In this document: positions 8,764-16,603 of the stretch, piece after piece
Layout: the number at the start of each line of letters is the position of its first letter
Numbering within the stretch: position 1 is the first letter of the stretch
Assembly: GCF_009363115.1 (NCBI RefSeq)
Contig: NZ_CP045298.1
Location: forward strand, 1,580,001-1,644,000
Direction: 5' to 3'
DNA length: 64,000 nucleotides
DNA from: Paenibacillus brasilensis
Lineage (GTDB): Bacteria > Bacillota > Bacilli > Paenibacillales > Paenibacillaceae
The notes under the pieces: model-generated
The model's database searches: none
The model's input: the letters and a program-made list of their open reading frames with translations, nothing else
What the model was told of the DNA's origin: nothing
Program-made: the position numbers and the translations under genes

Positions 8764-9726
8764 TTATTGAGCTTTTGGTTTATTTTGATGGTGACGAAGG
8801 GCAATCTTCTTTCTAAGTTGCCTCCTTTTTCCTCTAAGCTCGGGCAGTTCTTTGAAAAAAGTCTTCCAAGCTACAAGCACTTTTGGCTCTCTGAAAAGAA
8901 AATACAGATTACTAGCTACCTCATACGATAGGAAAGAAATAATATTTCTCATCCAGTAAGAGAAAGTATCATTTTTATACATCATCTTATAACGATTAAT
9001 ATATGAAAGCCTTCGTAGAAACAAAGGTTGGGATGTGCGGCCCGTTTCCTTCCAACCTCGTTCATGGTAAGCTATGGCCGCAGCATCATAATATGCCTCC
9101 CAGCCGAGCAAGGCTGCTCGCCATGCCACATCCACATCTTCTTTGTATGCAAAAAAGCTCCCATCATAAAACTCTCCATTTAGAGTGATATCGTTAATCA
9201 TCCGCCTTGAATACATCGCGGCTGCGCCAGAAACACCAAATACCTTTCCTGACTCTGACCACTGAACTGAAGGCTCACCTGCTCCTCGATCAAAGGCTCT
9301 TCTAACTGAATTCATAACAATACCCGTACTATCGATCGTCTCCCGGTTCGTCTTACGTAGTAATTGACCTGTAGCGCTGCCTATGCACTGACTATGCTCC
9401 ATCACTGCAACCAGGCGCTCAATGTAATCAGGTTCTATAGTAACATCTGGGTTGAGTACTAGCACATAGTCTGTATCGTTCAACGCTATAGCTTGATTAT
9501 GACCAGGAGCAAAACCGACATTTTGGGCATTAGAGACGAACTTGAGTTTTGTACCAAACAAATGAGCTATTTCTTTAACTTGTTCTCCCGTCTGATCCTT
9601 AGATTGATTATCTATGATAACTACTTCTTGTGGAGGAAAGCTTTGCTTGCTGACAGCCTTTAAGCACTCTCTGATATCTTTTTCACTGTTATACGTTACA
9701 ATATGAACACTTACAGATTTAATCAT
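8764..9726 (-). CDS. family 2 glycosyltransferase (rhamnosyltransferase-like)
   Basis: Protein of 320 residues with the GT-A start VHIVTYNS, VIIDNQSKDQT, the DxD-type motif VLNPDVTIEP and the FFAYKEDVDVAWR acceptor-side motif typical of WbbL/RfbF-like rhamnosyltransferases. The C-terminus is strongly basic (KRRQLRKK, HHQNKPKAQ), probably membrane-associating. It has its own promoter 60 bases upstream and lies between the rfb terminator and the toxin locus, so it is transcribed alone. Donor assignment is inference from family and context. Confidence 0.85.
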   Translation of the reverse strand: MIKSVSVHIVTYNSEKDIRECLKAVSKQSFPPQEVVIIDNQSKDQTGEQVKEIAHLFGTKLKFVSNAQNVGFAPGHNQAIALNDTDYVLVLNPDVTIEPDYIERLVAVMEHSQCIGSATGQLLRKTNRETIDSTGIVMNSVRRAFDRGAGEPSVQWSESGKVFGVSGAAAMYSRRMINDITLNGEFYDGSFFAYKEDVDVAWRAALLGWEAYYDAAAIAYHERGWKETGRTSQPLFLRRLSYINRYKMMYKNDTFSYWMRNIISFLSYEVASNLYFLFREPKVLVAWKTFFKELPELRGKRRQLRKKIALRHHQNKPKAQ

Positions 9727-9785
9727 AGATTACAAGTTCCTCGTTTATGAATTTTGACCTACTTACCCTAATTGTTCTTATACCT

Positions 9786-9813
9786 ATCATAGTGCAAAAC
9801 TGTATAGTTTCAA
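9786..9813 (-). promoter_or_regulatory. sigma-A promoter for the 8764-9726 glycosyltransferase
   Basis: Minus-strand TTGAAA (9808-9813), 16-base spacer, TATGAT (9786-9791). Start predicted near 9779, about 50 bases before the ATG. Confidence 0.55.
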
Positions 9814-9883
9814 ATGATATTTGCAGTCTATAGATTATTATGTACACTAATAGACGCAGCAAGATGGGAAATGTTTCAATAAA

Positions 9884-9915
9884 ATAAAAAAGCCGAGTAT
9901 AAACCCGACTTTTTC
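9884..9915 (-). terminator. terminator of the gtrB-gtrA-rfbACBD operon
   Basis: In minus-strand RNA an eight-pair stem (AGUCGGGU with ACUCGGCU, two G-U pairs) with a four-base loop is followed by six U. The G-U pairs make it work on the minus strand only. Confidence 0.75.
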
Positions 9916-9988
9916 AGAAAATTATTGATACAAAATATATTTGAAATCAAGCCCATTTGAGCTTTTATAGGCACAGTAAAATAATACT

Positions 9989-10858
9989 TTATGATTGACC
10001 GCTATATTCCTGCAAAAAATCCTGTAGTCCTTCACGCCAATCGCGCAAATCATTCAGCCCATTGGTTCGAATCGCAATATGCTCCATAACGGAATTACGA
10101 GGGCGTGCTGCAGGTCTGGGAAATTGTTCCGTACTACATGGCTCCAAGGTGGCTGTGATTTTAGCACCTAAAAGTTCTACCGCATCCTGAAAAATTGCTT
10201 GCGTAAACTCATACCAGGTGCACGAACCGCCATTGGACGCATGATATACGCCATACATATCAGTTTGGACCAATTCCGCCAAAAAACTAGCCAAATCCAC
10301 CGTATAAGTAGGTGAGCCCTTCTGATCATTCACGACCTGAAGGTGCGGCTTTTCCTGTCCAAGCTTCAGCATCGTTTTAACAAAATTGTTTCCGTGCAAT
10401 CCATACACCCAAGAAGTGCGAACAATAAAATACCTGGAGGAAAGTGTTTGGGCCAATATCTCTCCGGCCCGCTTGGACTTCCCGTAAATACTCTGCGGAT
10501 TCGTATTGTCATACTCATGATATGGTTGCTCCGCAGTTCCATCGAACACGTAATCCGTGCTGATATACACCAGCTTGGCTCCTGCTTTTTCCGCAGCCAG
10601 CGCCATATTGCGTGTTCCTGTCGCATTGACCTGATAGGCCCTATCAATATCGGACTCCGCTGCATCCACTGCTGTATACGCTGCACAATGGATGACAGTG
10701 TCAGGTTGATACTCCCCCACGATCTTTACGGCCTGCTCCAAATCCGTTATATCCAGCTGTTCCCGATTGTATCCAAGGACGTCATGCCCTTGAGCCTGAA
10801 AAACATTCACTACATCTTTGCCAAGTTGACCGGATGCTCCAGTAACCAGCACCTTCAT
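9989..10858 (-). CDS. rfbD: dTDP-4-dehydrorhamnose reductase
   Basis: Last step of dTDP-L-rhamnose synthesis: NAD(P)H-dependent reduction of dTDP-4-keto-L-rhamnose. A short-chain-dehydrogenase-type Rossmann protein of 289 residues with the nucleotide-binding start VTGASGQLGKDV, STDYVFDG and the active-site pattern Y-x3-K (YGKSKRAGE). The frame stays open into rfbB, but the ATG at 10858, one base after the rfbB stop and preceded by GGGGGA, gives the family start. Ends the operon, 70 bases before the terminator. Confidence 0.95.
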   Translation of the reverse strand: MKVLVTGASGQLGKDVVNVFQAQGHDVLGYNREQLDITDLEQAVKIVGEYQPDTVIHCAAYTAVDAAESDIDRAYQVNATGTRNMALAAEKAGAKLVYISTDYVFDGTAEQPYHEYDNTNPQSIYGKSKRAGEILAQTLSSRYFIVRTSWVYGLHGNNFVKTMLKLGQEKPHLQVVNDQKGSPTYTVDLASFLAELVQTDMYGVYHASNGGSCTWYEFTQAIFQDAVELLGAKITATLEPCSTEQFPRPAARPRNSVMEHIAIRTNGLNDLRDWREGLQDFLQEYSGQS

Positions 10859-10859
10859 C

Positions 10860-11879
10860 TTACGCATCCCCCAAACGGGAACTGTACTGCTTAGCATAAT
10901 ATTGCTGGTATTCTCCGGATTGAATACGAGTCCACCATTCTTTGTTGTCCAAGTACCAACGGATCGTTTCTTTAATGCCTGTTTCAAAAGAGTGCTTTGG
11001 CTTCCAGCCCAATTCAATCATGGTCTTGGTTGGATCAATACCGTAACGGCGGTCATGACCTGGACGATCCTGTACATAGGAAATTAAGGATTCTGGTTTG
11101 CCCAGCTCCTCCAATACCGTTTTGACAATATGCACATTCGTCCGCTCATTATTCCCACCGATATTGTATACCTCACCAAGCTTCCCTTGATGAATGACCA
11201 GATCAATTGCACTACAATGATCCTCGACGTACAACCAATCACGGATGTTCAAGCCATCCCCGTATACTGGCAGCTGCTGATCGCTCAACGCACGCGAGAT
11301 CATCAGTGGAATCAGCTTTTCCGGGAACTGGTACGGACCATAGTTGTTGGAACAACGCGTGATATTCACAGGTAGACCAAAGGTTTCATGGTATGCACGC
11401 ACCAGCAGATCGCCGCCTGCCTTGGATGCAGAGTAAGGGCTATTCGGCTGCAGCGGAGTTTCCTCCGTAAACAAGCCTGTTTCACCCAGAGATCCGTACA
11501 CCTCATCTGTCGATACCTGTACAAACTTGGTCACATTATACTTCTTAGCTGCGTCCAACAGCACCTGTGTACCGAGGACGTTCGTTTTCACAAACACTTC
11601 AGGCTCTAAAATACTCCGATCGACATGCGACTCTGCCGCAAAATTCACCACCACATCAATTCCCTGCTGCATCAATTGGTCTATCGCTTGAGCGTCAGTA
11701 ATATCTGCTCTGACAAAGGTATGTTTAGGGTGATTTTCAATGGATTTTAAATTTTCCAGGTTACCTGCATACGTAAGCGCATCTACATTCACAATTTCGT
11801 AATCTGGATGCTGTTTTAACATATACAATACAAAGTTACTGCCAATAAATCCGGCACCGCCGGTGACAAGAAGTTTCAT
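10860..11879 (-). CDS. rfbB: dTDP-glucose 4,6-dehydratase
   Basis: Second step of dTDP-L-rhamnose synthesis. Extended short-chain dehydrogenase of 339 residues with the NAD+ motif GGAGFIGSNF (residues 7-16), STDEVYG, and catalytic YSASKAGGD (Tyr-x3-Lys); NNYGPYQFPEKLIPL is the usual substrate loop. AGGAGG precedes the ATG. It is placed after rfbC with a 106-base gap in which no other feature was seen, and before rfbD. Confidence 0.96.
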   Translation of the reverse strand: MKLLVTGGAGFIGSNFVLYMLKQHPDYEIVNVDALTYAGNLENLKSIENHPKHTFVRADITDAQAIDQLMQQGIDVVVNFAAESHVDRSILEPEVFVKTNVLGTQVLLDAAKKYNVTKFVQVSTDEVYGSLGETGLFTEETPLQPNSPYSASKAGGDLLVRAYHETFGLPVNITRCSNNYGPYQFPEKLIPLMISRALSDQQLPVYGDGLNIRDWLYVEDHCSAIDLVIHQGKLGEVYNIGGNNERTNVHIVKTVLEELGKPESLISYVQDRPGHDRRYGIDPTKTMIELGWKPKHSFETGIKETIRWYLDNKEWWTRIQSGEYQQYYAKQYSSRLGDA

Positions 11880-11985
11880 ACAGACCTCCTAAAAACGCGC
11901 TTTAACACATATATCTATACTTTCGAAAACAGAGTGAAATTAACTTGTAACTTATTATTTTTTGAGCCAAATGCTGATTATCCCT

Positions 11986-12534
11986 CTAATTAAAGTTAAT
12001 ATCTGCATCGGCCAGTGTCGGATGCTTCTGATCCTTCGCTGAGAGAATAACATGAGAGGTCGGCCAATCAATACCGAGTTCAGGATCATTCCACAGGATG
12101 CCACGATCATTTTCAGGTGAATAATACTCGTCTACCTTATATAGCACCTGTGTATTAGGAACAAGAGTACAAAAACCATGGGCAAAACCCTTAGGCACCA
12201 GCAACTGTCGTCTGTTATGTTCACTTAAGATCATCCCAACCCACTGACCGAATGTCGGGGAGCTTTTTCGAATATCCAAAATAACATCGTAGATAGCTCC
12301 AGAAATCACACGAACGAGTTTGGTCTGTGCTTTAGGATTAAGCTGGTAATGCAATCCACGTATAACCCCCGCCTCTGCCGAAAGGGATTGATTATCCTGA
12401 ATAAAAGCATAGTTGATTCCGTGCTGCTTCATGATTTGTTCATTATAACTTTCCATAAAAAAACCACGGTGATCACCATGAACAATTGGTTCTATTATAC
12501 TGGCGCCTGTTAATCTTAGAGGTATTACCTGCAT
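11986..12534 (-). CDS. rfbC: dTDP-4-dehydrorhamnose 3,5-epimerase
   Basis: Third enzyme of dTDP-L-rhamnose synthesis, a cupin-fold epimerase of 182 residues. Seen: the FFMESYNEQ segment, FIQDNQS, RGLHYQ with the catalytic His, and VPKGFAHGF. The start is set at ATG 12534 with AAAGGA eight bases upstream; the longer frame to 12555 has no ribosome site. Lies 25 bases after rfbA. Confidence 0.95.
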   Translation of the reverse strand: MQVIPLRLTGASIIEPIVHGDHRGFFMESYNEQIMKQHGINYAFIQDNQSLSAEAGVIRGLHYQLNPKAQTKLVRVISGAIYDVILDIRKSSPTFGQWVGMILSEHNRRQLLVPKGFAHGFCTLVPNTQVLYKVDEYYSPENDRGILWNDPELGIDWPTSHVILSAKDQKHPTLADADINFN

Positions 12535-12559
12535 GCTATACGTCCTTTCCCTCAATACT

Positions 12560-13303
12560 TTACAACCTTATCTCACCAAATTCTTCGCCGAATTTAATGC
12601 TTTTCGCCAGTTCATTTGCTCTTGCAAGTGAAGCATGTGTTCCTGCATCCGTCCACCAACCCTGAAGAATATCATAAGTCAATGTGCCACTAGCAATATA
12701 TGCATTATTTACATCCGTGATTTCTAATTCTCCACGTGTCGAGGGTTTTAGGGTTTTAATGATATCAAACACATAGTGGTCAAACATGTAAATACCAGTA
12801 ACTGCATAATCGCTTTTAGGTACCTGAGGTTTTTCTTCTATAGACATAATACGTTGATTCTGAATTTCTGCTACACCAAATCGCTGTGGATCATGAACCT
12901 GTTGTAATAATAATTTAGCGCCAGTATTTTGTTTACGAAAATTTTGCACAAACGGAGTAATGTCATCTTCAAACACATTGTCCCCCAAAATGACAACCAT
13001 CCGATCCGTACCAACAAAATGTTCCGCCAAATTTAGCGCCTGGGCGATACCTCCCGCTTCGTCTTGCACCTTATATGTAAAGGTTACTCCCATATCATGG
13101 CCGCTTCCGAGCAGATTCACAACATCACCCATGTGCTCTTTCCCTGTTACAATAAGAATATCCATAATCTCAGCTTTTTTTAGTTTGTGAATGGCATGAA
13201 AAATCATAGGATACTTTCCGACAGGAAGCAAATGCTTATTGGTTACCTTGGTTAAAGGAAAAAGACGAGAACCAGTCCCGCCTGCAAGAATTATACCTTT
13301 CAT
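12560..13303 (-). CDS. rfbA: glucose-1-phosphate thymidylyltransferase (short RfbA form)
   Basis: First enzyme of the dTDP-rhamnose pathway: glucose-1-phosphate plus dTTP to dTDP-glucose. Seen: the pyrophosphorylase signature GGTGSRLFPLT at residues 8-18, the LLPVGKYPMIF segment, VILGDNVFED and ISIEEKP-type IEEKP. At 247 residues it lacks the C-terminal extension of the longer (about 290 residue) RmlA enzymes and resembles the short forms common in Firmicute and archaeal clusters. Follows gtrA by 12 bases, so likely in one operon with gtrBA. Confidence 0.92.
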   Translation of the reverse strand: MKGIILAGGTGSRLFPLTKVTNKHLLPVGKYPMIFHAIHKLKKAEIMDILIVTGKEHMGDVVNLLGSGHDMGVTFTYKVQDEAGGIAQALNLAEHFVGTDRMVVILGDNVFEDDITPFVQNFRKQNTGAKLLLQQVHDPQRFGVAEIQNQRIMSIEEKPQVPKSDYAVTGIYMFDHYVFDIIKTLKPSTRGELEITDVNNAYIASGTLTYDILQGWWTDAGTHASLARANELAKSIKFGEEFGEIRL

Positions 13304-13315
13304 GTTAACACCTCT

Positions 13316-13717
13316 CTACTTAAATGAAATTCTTTTGTTCCCTACATACCCCAAAATAGTATATAAACCTGAGGAGAGCAGTATAGATAAATTATTGTAT
13401 ACTGTTCTATTTAGAGTAAAATTAGCACCTTCAAATATTAAAATTAGCAAGTAACCTAAGTAATAAGCAATACAATAAGATATTACACTCACAGCTATGA
13501 ATTTTATAGAACTCTTTAGAATAGATACATCTGATTTAAATGTAAATCTCCTGTTCAATATAAAACTGCTTATCATGCCTATAGCATTACCAATACTAGT
13601 TGAAATCCAATAATTCAATGAAAATACATTATATAACAAATAAATTGCCGATAACCCAATAAGAGTATTAATAACCCCCACTAAAAGATACCTTGTAAAG
13701 CTATTGTTAAATATCAT
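13316..13717 (-). CDS. GtrA-like membrane protein
   Basis: Small protein of 133 residues with four predicted membrane helices (about residues 12-30, 38-55, 72-92, 105-125) and the GtrA family pattern FILNRRFTF after helix two. GtrA proteins are thought to help flip bactoprenol-linked glucose. The ATG at 13717 overlaps the stop of gtrB by 11 bases, indicating coupling; an upstream in-frame start at 13777 would overlap by 71 bases and is less likely. No clear ribosome site at ideal spacing, so the exact start is uncertain. Confidence 0.82.
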   Translation of the reverse strand: MIFNNSFTRYLLVGVINTLIGLSAIYLLYNVFSLNYWISTSIGNAIGMISSFILNRRFTFKSDVSILKSSIKFIAVSVISYCIAYYLGYLLILIFEGANFTLNRTVYNNLSILLSSGLYTILGYVGNKRISFK

Positions 13718-14708
13718 CTTTTGTAGATGCAACCCCTCTATCAGAATAAATTGACTCTGTACAAAAAAGATTATCATTGAAATTAATTTCTTCTTTAACT
13801 ATATAGAGAGGTCTTCTTTTAGTTTCGTTATAAATACGACCTACATATTCCCCAATAATGCCAAGAGTTATTAACTGGACGCCTCCAAAAAACAAAATTG
13901 CTACCATCAAAGAAGGATACCCAGGCACTGTCTCAATACCTAAAAGCGTTCTAATAATTAGAAAACCCGCATACAAAAGTGATAAGATTGATATAGTAAA
14001 GCCTAAATACATTGCGACTTGGAGAGGAGCAAAGCTAAAAGAGGTGATTCCCTCAATAGCGAAGTTCCAAAGCTTCCAATAATTAAAACTGGTTTTACCA
14101 GCATATCTAGGTTCTCTATTATATTCAATACTCGTCTGTCTAAAGCCTACCCAACTAAATAATCCTTTCATAAAACGATGGTGTTCTGGTAAGAGATTTA
14201 TCGCATCGACAACTTGTCGTGACATTAGGCGAAAGTCTCCTGTGTCAGCCGGTATGTCCACTCGGGTAATTTTTTTCATAAACCTGTAGAACAGGTGAGC
14301 CGTTGTTTTTTTTAAGAATGTTTCACCATCCCTTTTCAGTCTAGTAGCATATACTACATCATACCCTTCACTCCATTTTTTGACCATTTCAGGAATAACT
14401 TCAGGAGGATCTTGAAGATCTGCATCTATTGGGACTACTACATCACCTTTAGAATATTTTAGCCCCGCGGACATTGCAATTTCTTTACCAAAATTCCTAG
14501 ACAATTCGATAACTTTAACATGATGATCATTTTTTGCGAGCAACTTCAATTTTTCTAAAGTTCTATCTTTACTACCATCGTTAATACAAACTATTTCGTA
14601 GTTATAGTTATTCAAGTTCATAACTTGAGAAATCTTATTATAAAATAAATCGATATTATCTTCTTCATTATACATTGGAACTATTAATGAAATTGTTAGT
14701 TGATTCAT
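13707..14708 (-). CDS. GtrB-like bactoprenol glucosyltransferase
   Basis: GT2 enzyme of 333 residues like dolichol-phosphate mannose synthase and phage GtrB. Expected to transfer glucose from UDP-glucose to undecaprenyl phosphate. Motifs: VPMYNEEDNI, CINDGSKD, PIDADLQDPPEVI (DxD) and DTGDFRLMSR. Two C-terminal membrane helices lie at about 235-255 and 268-290, followed by EYVGRIYNE. AAGGAG precedes the ATG. First of a gtrB-gtrA-rfbACBD run. With the glucosyltransferase at 15084 it forms a three-part side-chain glucosylation set. Confidence 0.9.
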   Translation of the reverse strand: MNQLTISLIVPMYNEEDNIDLFYNKISQVMNLNNYNYEIVCINDGSKDRTLEKLKLLAKNDHHVKVIELSRNFGKEIAMSAGLKYSKGDVVVPIDADLQDPPEVIPEMVKKWSEGYDVVYATRLKRDGETFLKKTTAHLFYRFMKKITRVDIPADTGDFRLMSRQVVDAINLLPEHHRFMKGLFSWVGFRQTSIEYNREPRYAGKTSFNYWKLWNFAIEGITSFSFAPLQVAMYLGFTISILSLLYAGFLIIRTLLGIETVPGYPSLMVAILFFGGVQLITLGIIGEYVGRIYNETKRRPLYIVKEEINFNDNLFCTESIYSDRGVASTKDDI

Positions 14709-14780
14709 AGTAATCTCCTTAAAATCAATCTATTAATCATCTGTACACTATAACAAGTAATCTCCGTTACATAATAGACT

Positions 14781-14847
14781 AAAAACAAAAATCCTCCAAT
14801 GGGGATTCCAGACATCCACCTGTCTAAATCCATTGGAAGGATTTTTA
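14781..14847 (-). terminator. long hairpin terminator between the glycan operon and gtrB
   Basis: The 375-base gap 14709-15083 holds no convincing gene. It contains an almost perfect inverted repeat of about 60 bases (AAAAATCCT..CCAAT..AGACA with TGTCT..ATTGG..AGGATTTTT) followed on the minus strand by TTTTTGTTTTT. It would stop transcripts coming from the 15084 gene. It is longer than an ordinary terminator, so it could also be a processing site or small mobile repeat. Confidence 0.55.
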
Positions 14848-15083
14848 TATGAATAAATAATGTATAAAATAGCTTATAAGAAGATCCCGTGATAATGACC
14901 TTCCTCCTCAAGGGTACCTCTAGTCCACAGGACTGCAGTTACCTCCATTTTAAACATAAAACATATATACGCCTTTTTTACCACACTTCATACAAGCAGC
15001 GTTTAAAAATAATTTGTTTACCTAATAGTTTCATAAAAAATATTTATATATTCTACAGGCTCCATGTAACAAAATATAAGCTC

Positions 15084-16562
15084 CTAATATAAAGCTATAT
15101 AGGCTGTATCGCCTTTAATAACAACTTGATTATCCTCATAACTGTTCCAGTCATGTTCTAGAAAATACTGATTATATATCTTTTTATCCATCTCAACCAT
15201 TTCAAATTCTCTTCCAGTTACTGCTGATAAAAGCGGCAATGCGGCCCAGTCAATACTTAACGCTCTTGAATGAACATCATAACTATTAGATGTGACATAG
15301 GACCAGGTTGGATTAGTATCGTTAACTAATGCAATCTTAGTAACCCTTTTATTTGATAGAGTTTCATAACGTTCAATCTTATTATACATTTGTTGGGCTA
15401 TCGCCTTATCAAGAGCATTGGTAATATTGTTATTAACCCCTATATTTTGTATGCCTAGAAAACTAAGACAAATAAAAATAACGATATAAGCTATACATAA
15501 ATATGATCTCTTTGAGTTTGAGTTGTAATTAAGAAAAACAAAAAACATGCCTAATATTGATGGAAACGCCATGAATACAACTATCCCTCTTGGCGTTAAA
15601 AATCCATCATTAGCAATAGCAAAAGGAGCAACAATTAAAAGAAAAGTTAAAAAAATCAAACTTACTAGAAACAAGAAAATGCCTTTAGTTTTATATTTCT
15701 TTAAATCCTTAAAAATAATAAATGACAAGGAAACTAATAATAATATAAAAATAATAATAAATATAAATTGTGGAAGTAATTTATCACTATCAACCCAAAG
15801 CAATTTTTGAGCTTTAATAATACTCCAAATATTTGAGAATACTTTATCCAGGGAAAAATCGGTTCTATGTCTAGTACTCAGTCTTTCTAACAAGCTATTC
15901 GCTAAAATAGCCACAGTATAGATAAAAATAATCATAATACTTCGCGAAAAAACATTTGTCATAGATTCCTTCCAATTTTTCAAAAAGAAAAGTAAAATAG
16001 CTAGCATGACATAATATGGACCTATACCTTGATAGAAACATAAAGTTGCGAATATCAAGATGAAAGAAATCATTATTTTCTTCATGCCTAAATCGCCTGA
16101 TACAATTGTGTTTACAGCAATCACACACAAAAGTGTTCCAATGGAATAACATAATATAACTTCTGGAAAAATAAAAAGAGTAGCCATAAAAACATTATTA
16201 AATAAAGTAACTGAAGCAAGGAATAAGGTCAGAATCGATATATTAGTCCAATCTGACTTTATAGTTAACAAAGTTCTCAGAAAAAAATAATGTGATATAG
16301 AAAAAAACACAATTGATAAGAAAGTAAATATTGACTGGTTGTTAGCCATACTAACATTAAAATAACCCAGAATATTCAAAAAAGAAAATGTTAGTACCCT
16401 TCCTGCTCTAAATATGTCTTGCTCTATGACTGGCTTGGTATAAACATAAGTGTCAACTGCATAATGTGGGATTATGAAAATACCATAGAAAAGAAGGCAA
16501 GTAAAAAAACAACCTATAAAAAGTAAAACATTATGCTTTTGATTTTGAACAACATTGATCAT
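15084..16562 (-). CDS. glucosyltransferase II-type polytopic membrane protein (GtrII-like)
   Basis: Protein of 492 residues with about ten to eleven hydrophobic helices spread over residues 15-385, and a hydrophilic C-terminus of about 110 residues. The arrangement and the early segment DTYVYTKPVIEQDIFRAGR, with acidic residues in the first outer loop, resemble the Glucos_trans_II (GtrII) family, which moves glucose from a lipid carrier to a growing surface glycan outside the membrane. Its partners would be the GtrA/GtrB proteins encoded next. GGAGG lies 13 bases upstream of the ATG, slightly far. Very AT-rich coding sequence. Confidence 0.7.
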   Translation of the reverse strand: MINVVQNQKHNVLLFIGCFFTCLLFYGIFIIPHYAVDTYVYTKPVIEQDIFRAGRVLTFSFLNILGYFNVSMANNQSIFTFLSIVFFSISHYFFLRTLLTIKSDWTNISILTLFLASVTLFNNVFMATLFIFPEVILCYSIGTLLCVIAVNTIVSGDLGMKKIMISFILIFATLCFYQGIGPYYVMLAILLFFLKNWKESMTNVFSRSIMIIFIYTVAILANSLLERLSTRHRTDFSLDKVFSNIWSIIKAQKLLWVDSDKLLPQFIFIIIFILLLVSLSFIIFKDLKKYKTKGIFLFLVSLIFLTFLLIVAPFAIANDGFLTPRGIVVFMAFPSILGMFFVFLNYNSNSKRSYLCIAYIVIFICLSFLGIQNIGVNNNITNALDKAIAQQMYNKIERYETLSNKRVTKIALVNDTNPTWSYVTSNSYDVHSRALSIDWAALPLLSAVTGREFEMVEMDKKIYNQYFLEHDWNSYEDNQVVIKGDTAYIALY

Positions 16563-16603
16563 TATGTCTATTAATCCTCCATATTTTTACATAAGATCCA
16601 CAA

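Noticed and set aside
9989-11017. Longer rfbD start overlapping rfbB by about 160 bases.
   Set aside because: The extra N-terminus is out-of-frame rfbB sequence, and the Rossmann start VTGASGQLG requires ATG 10858.
14705-14911. A 68-codon minus-strand frame before gtrB.
   Set aside because: It includes the long hairpin, starts at TTG without a ribosome site and resembles no protein.
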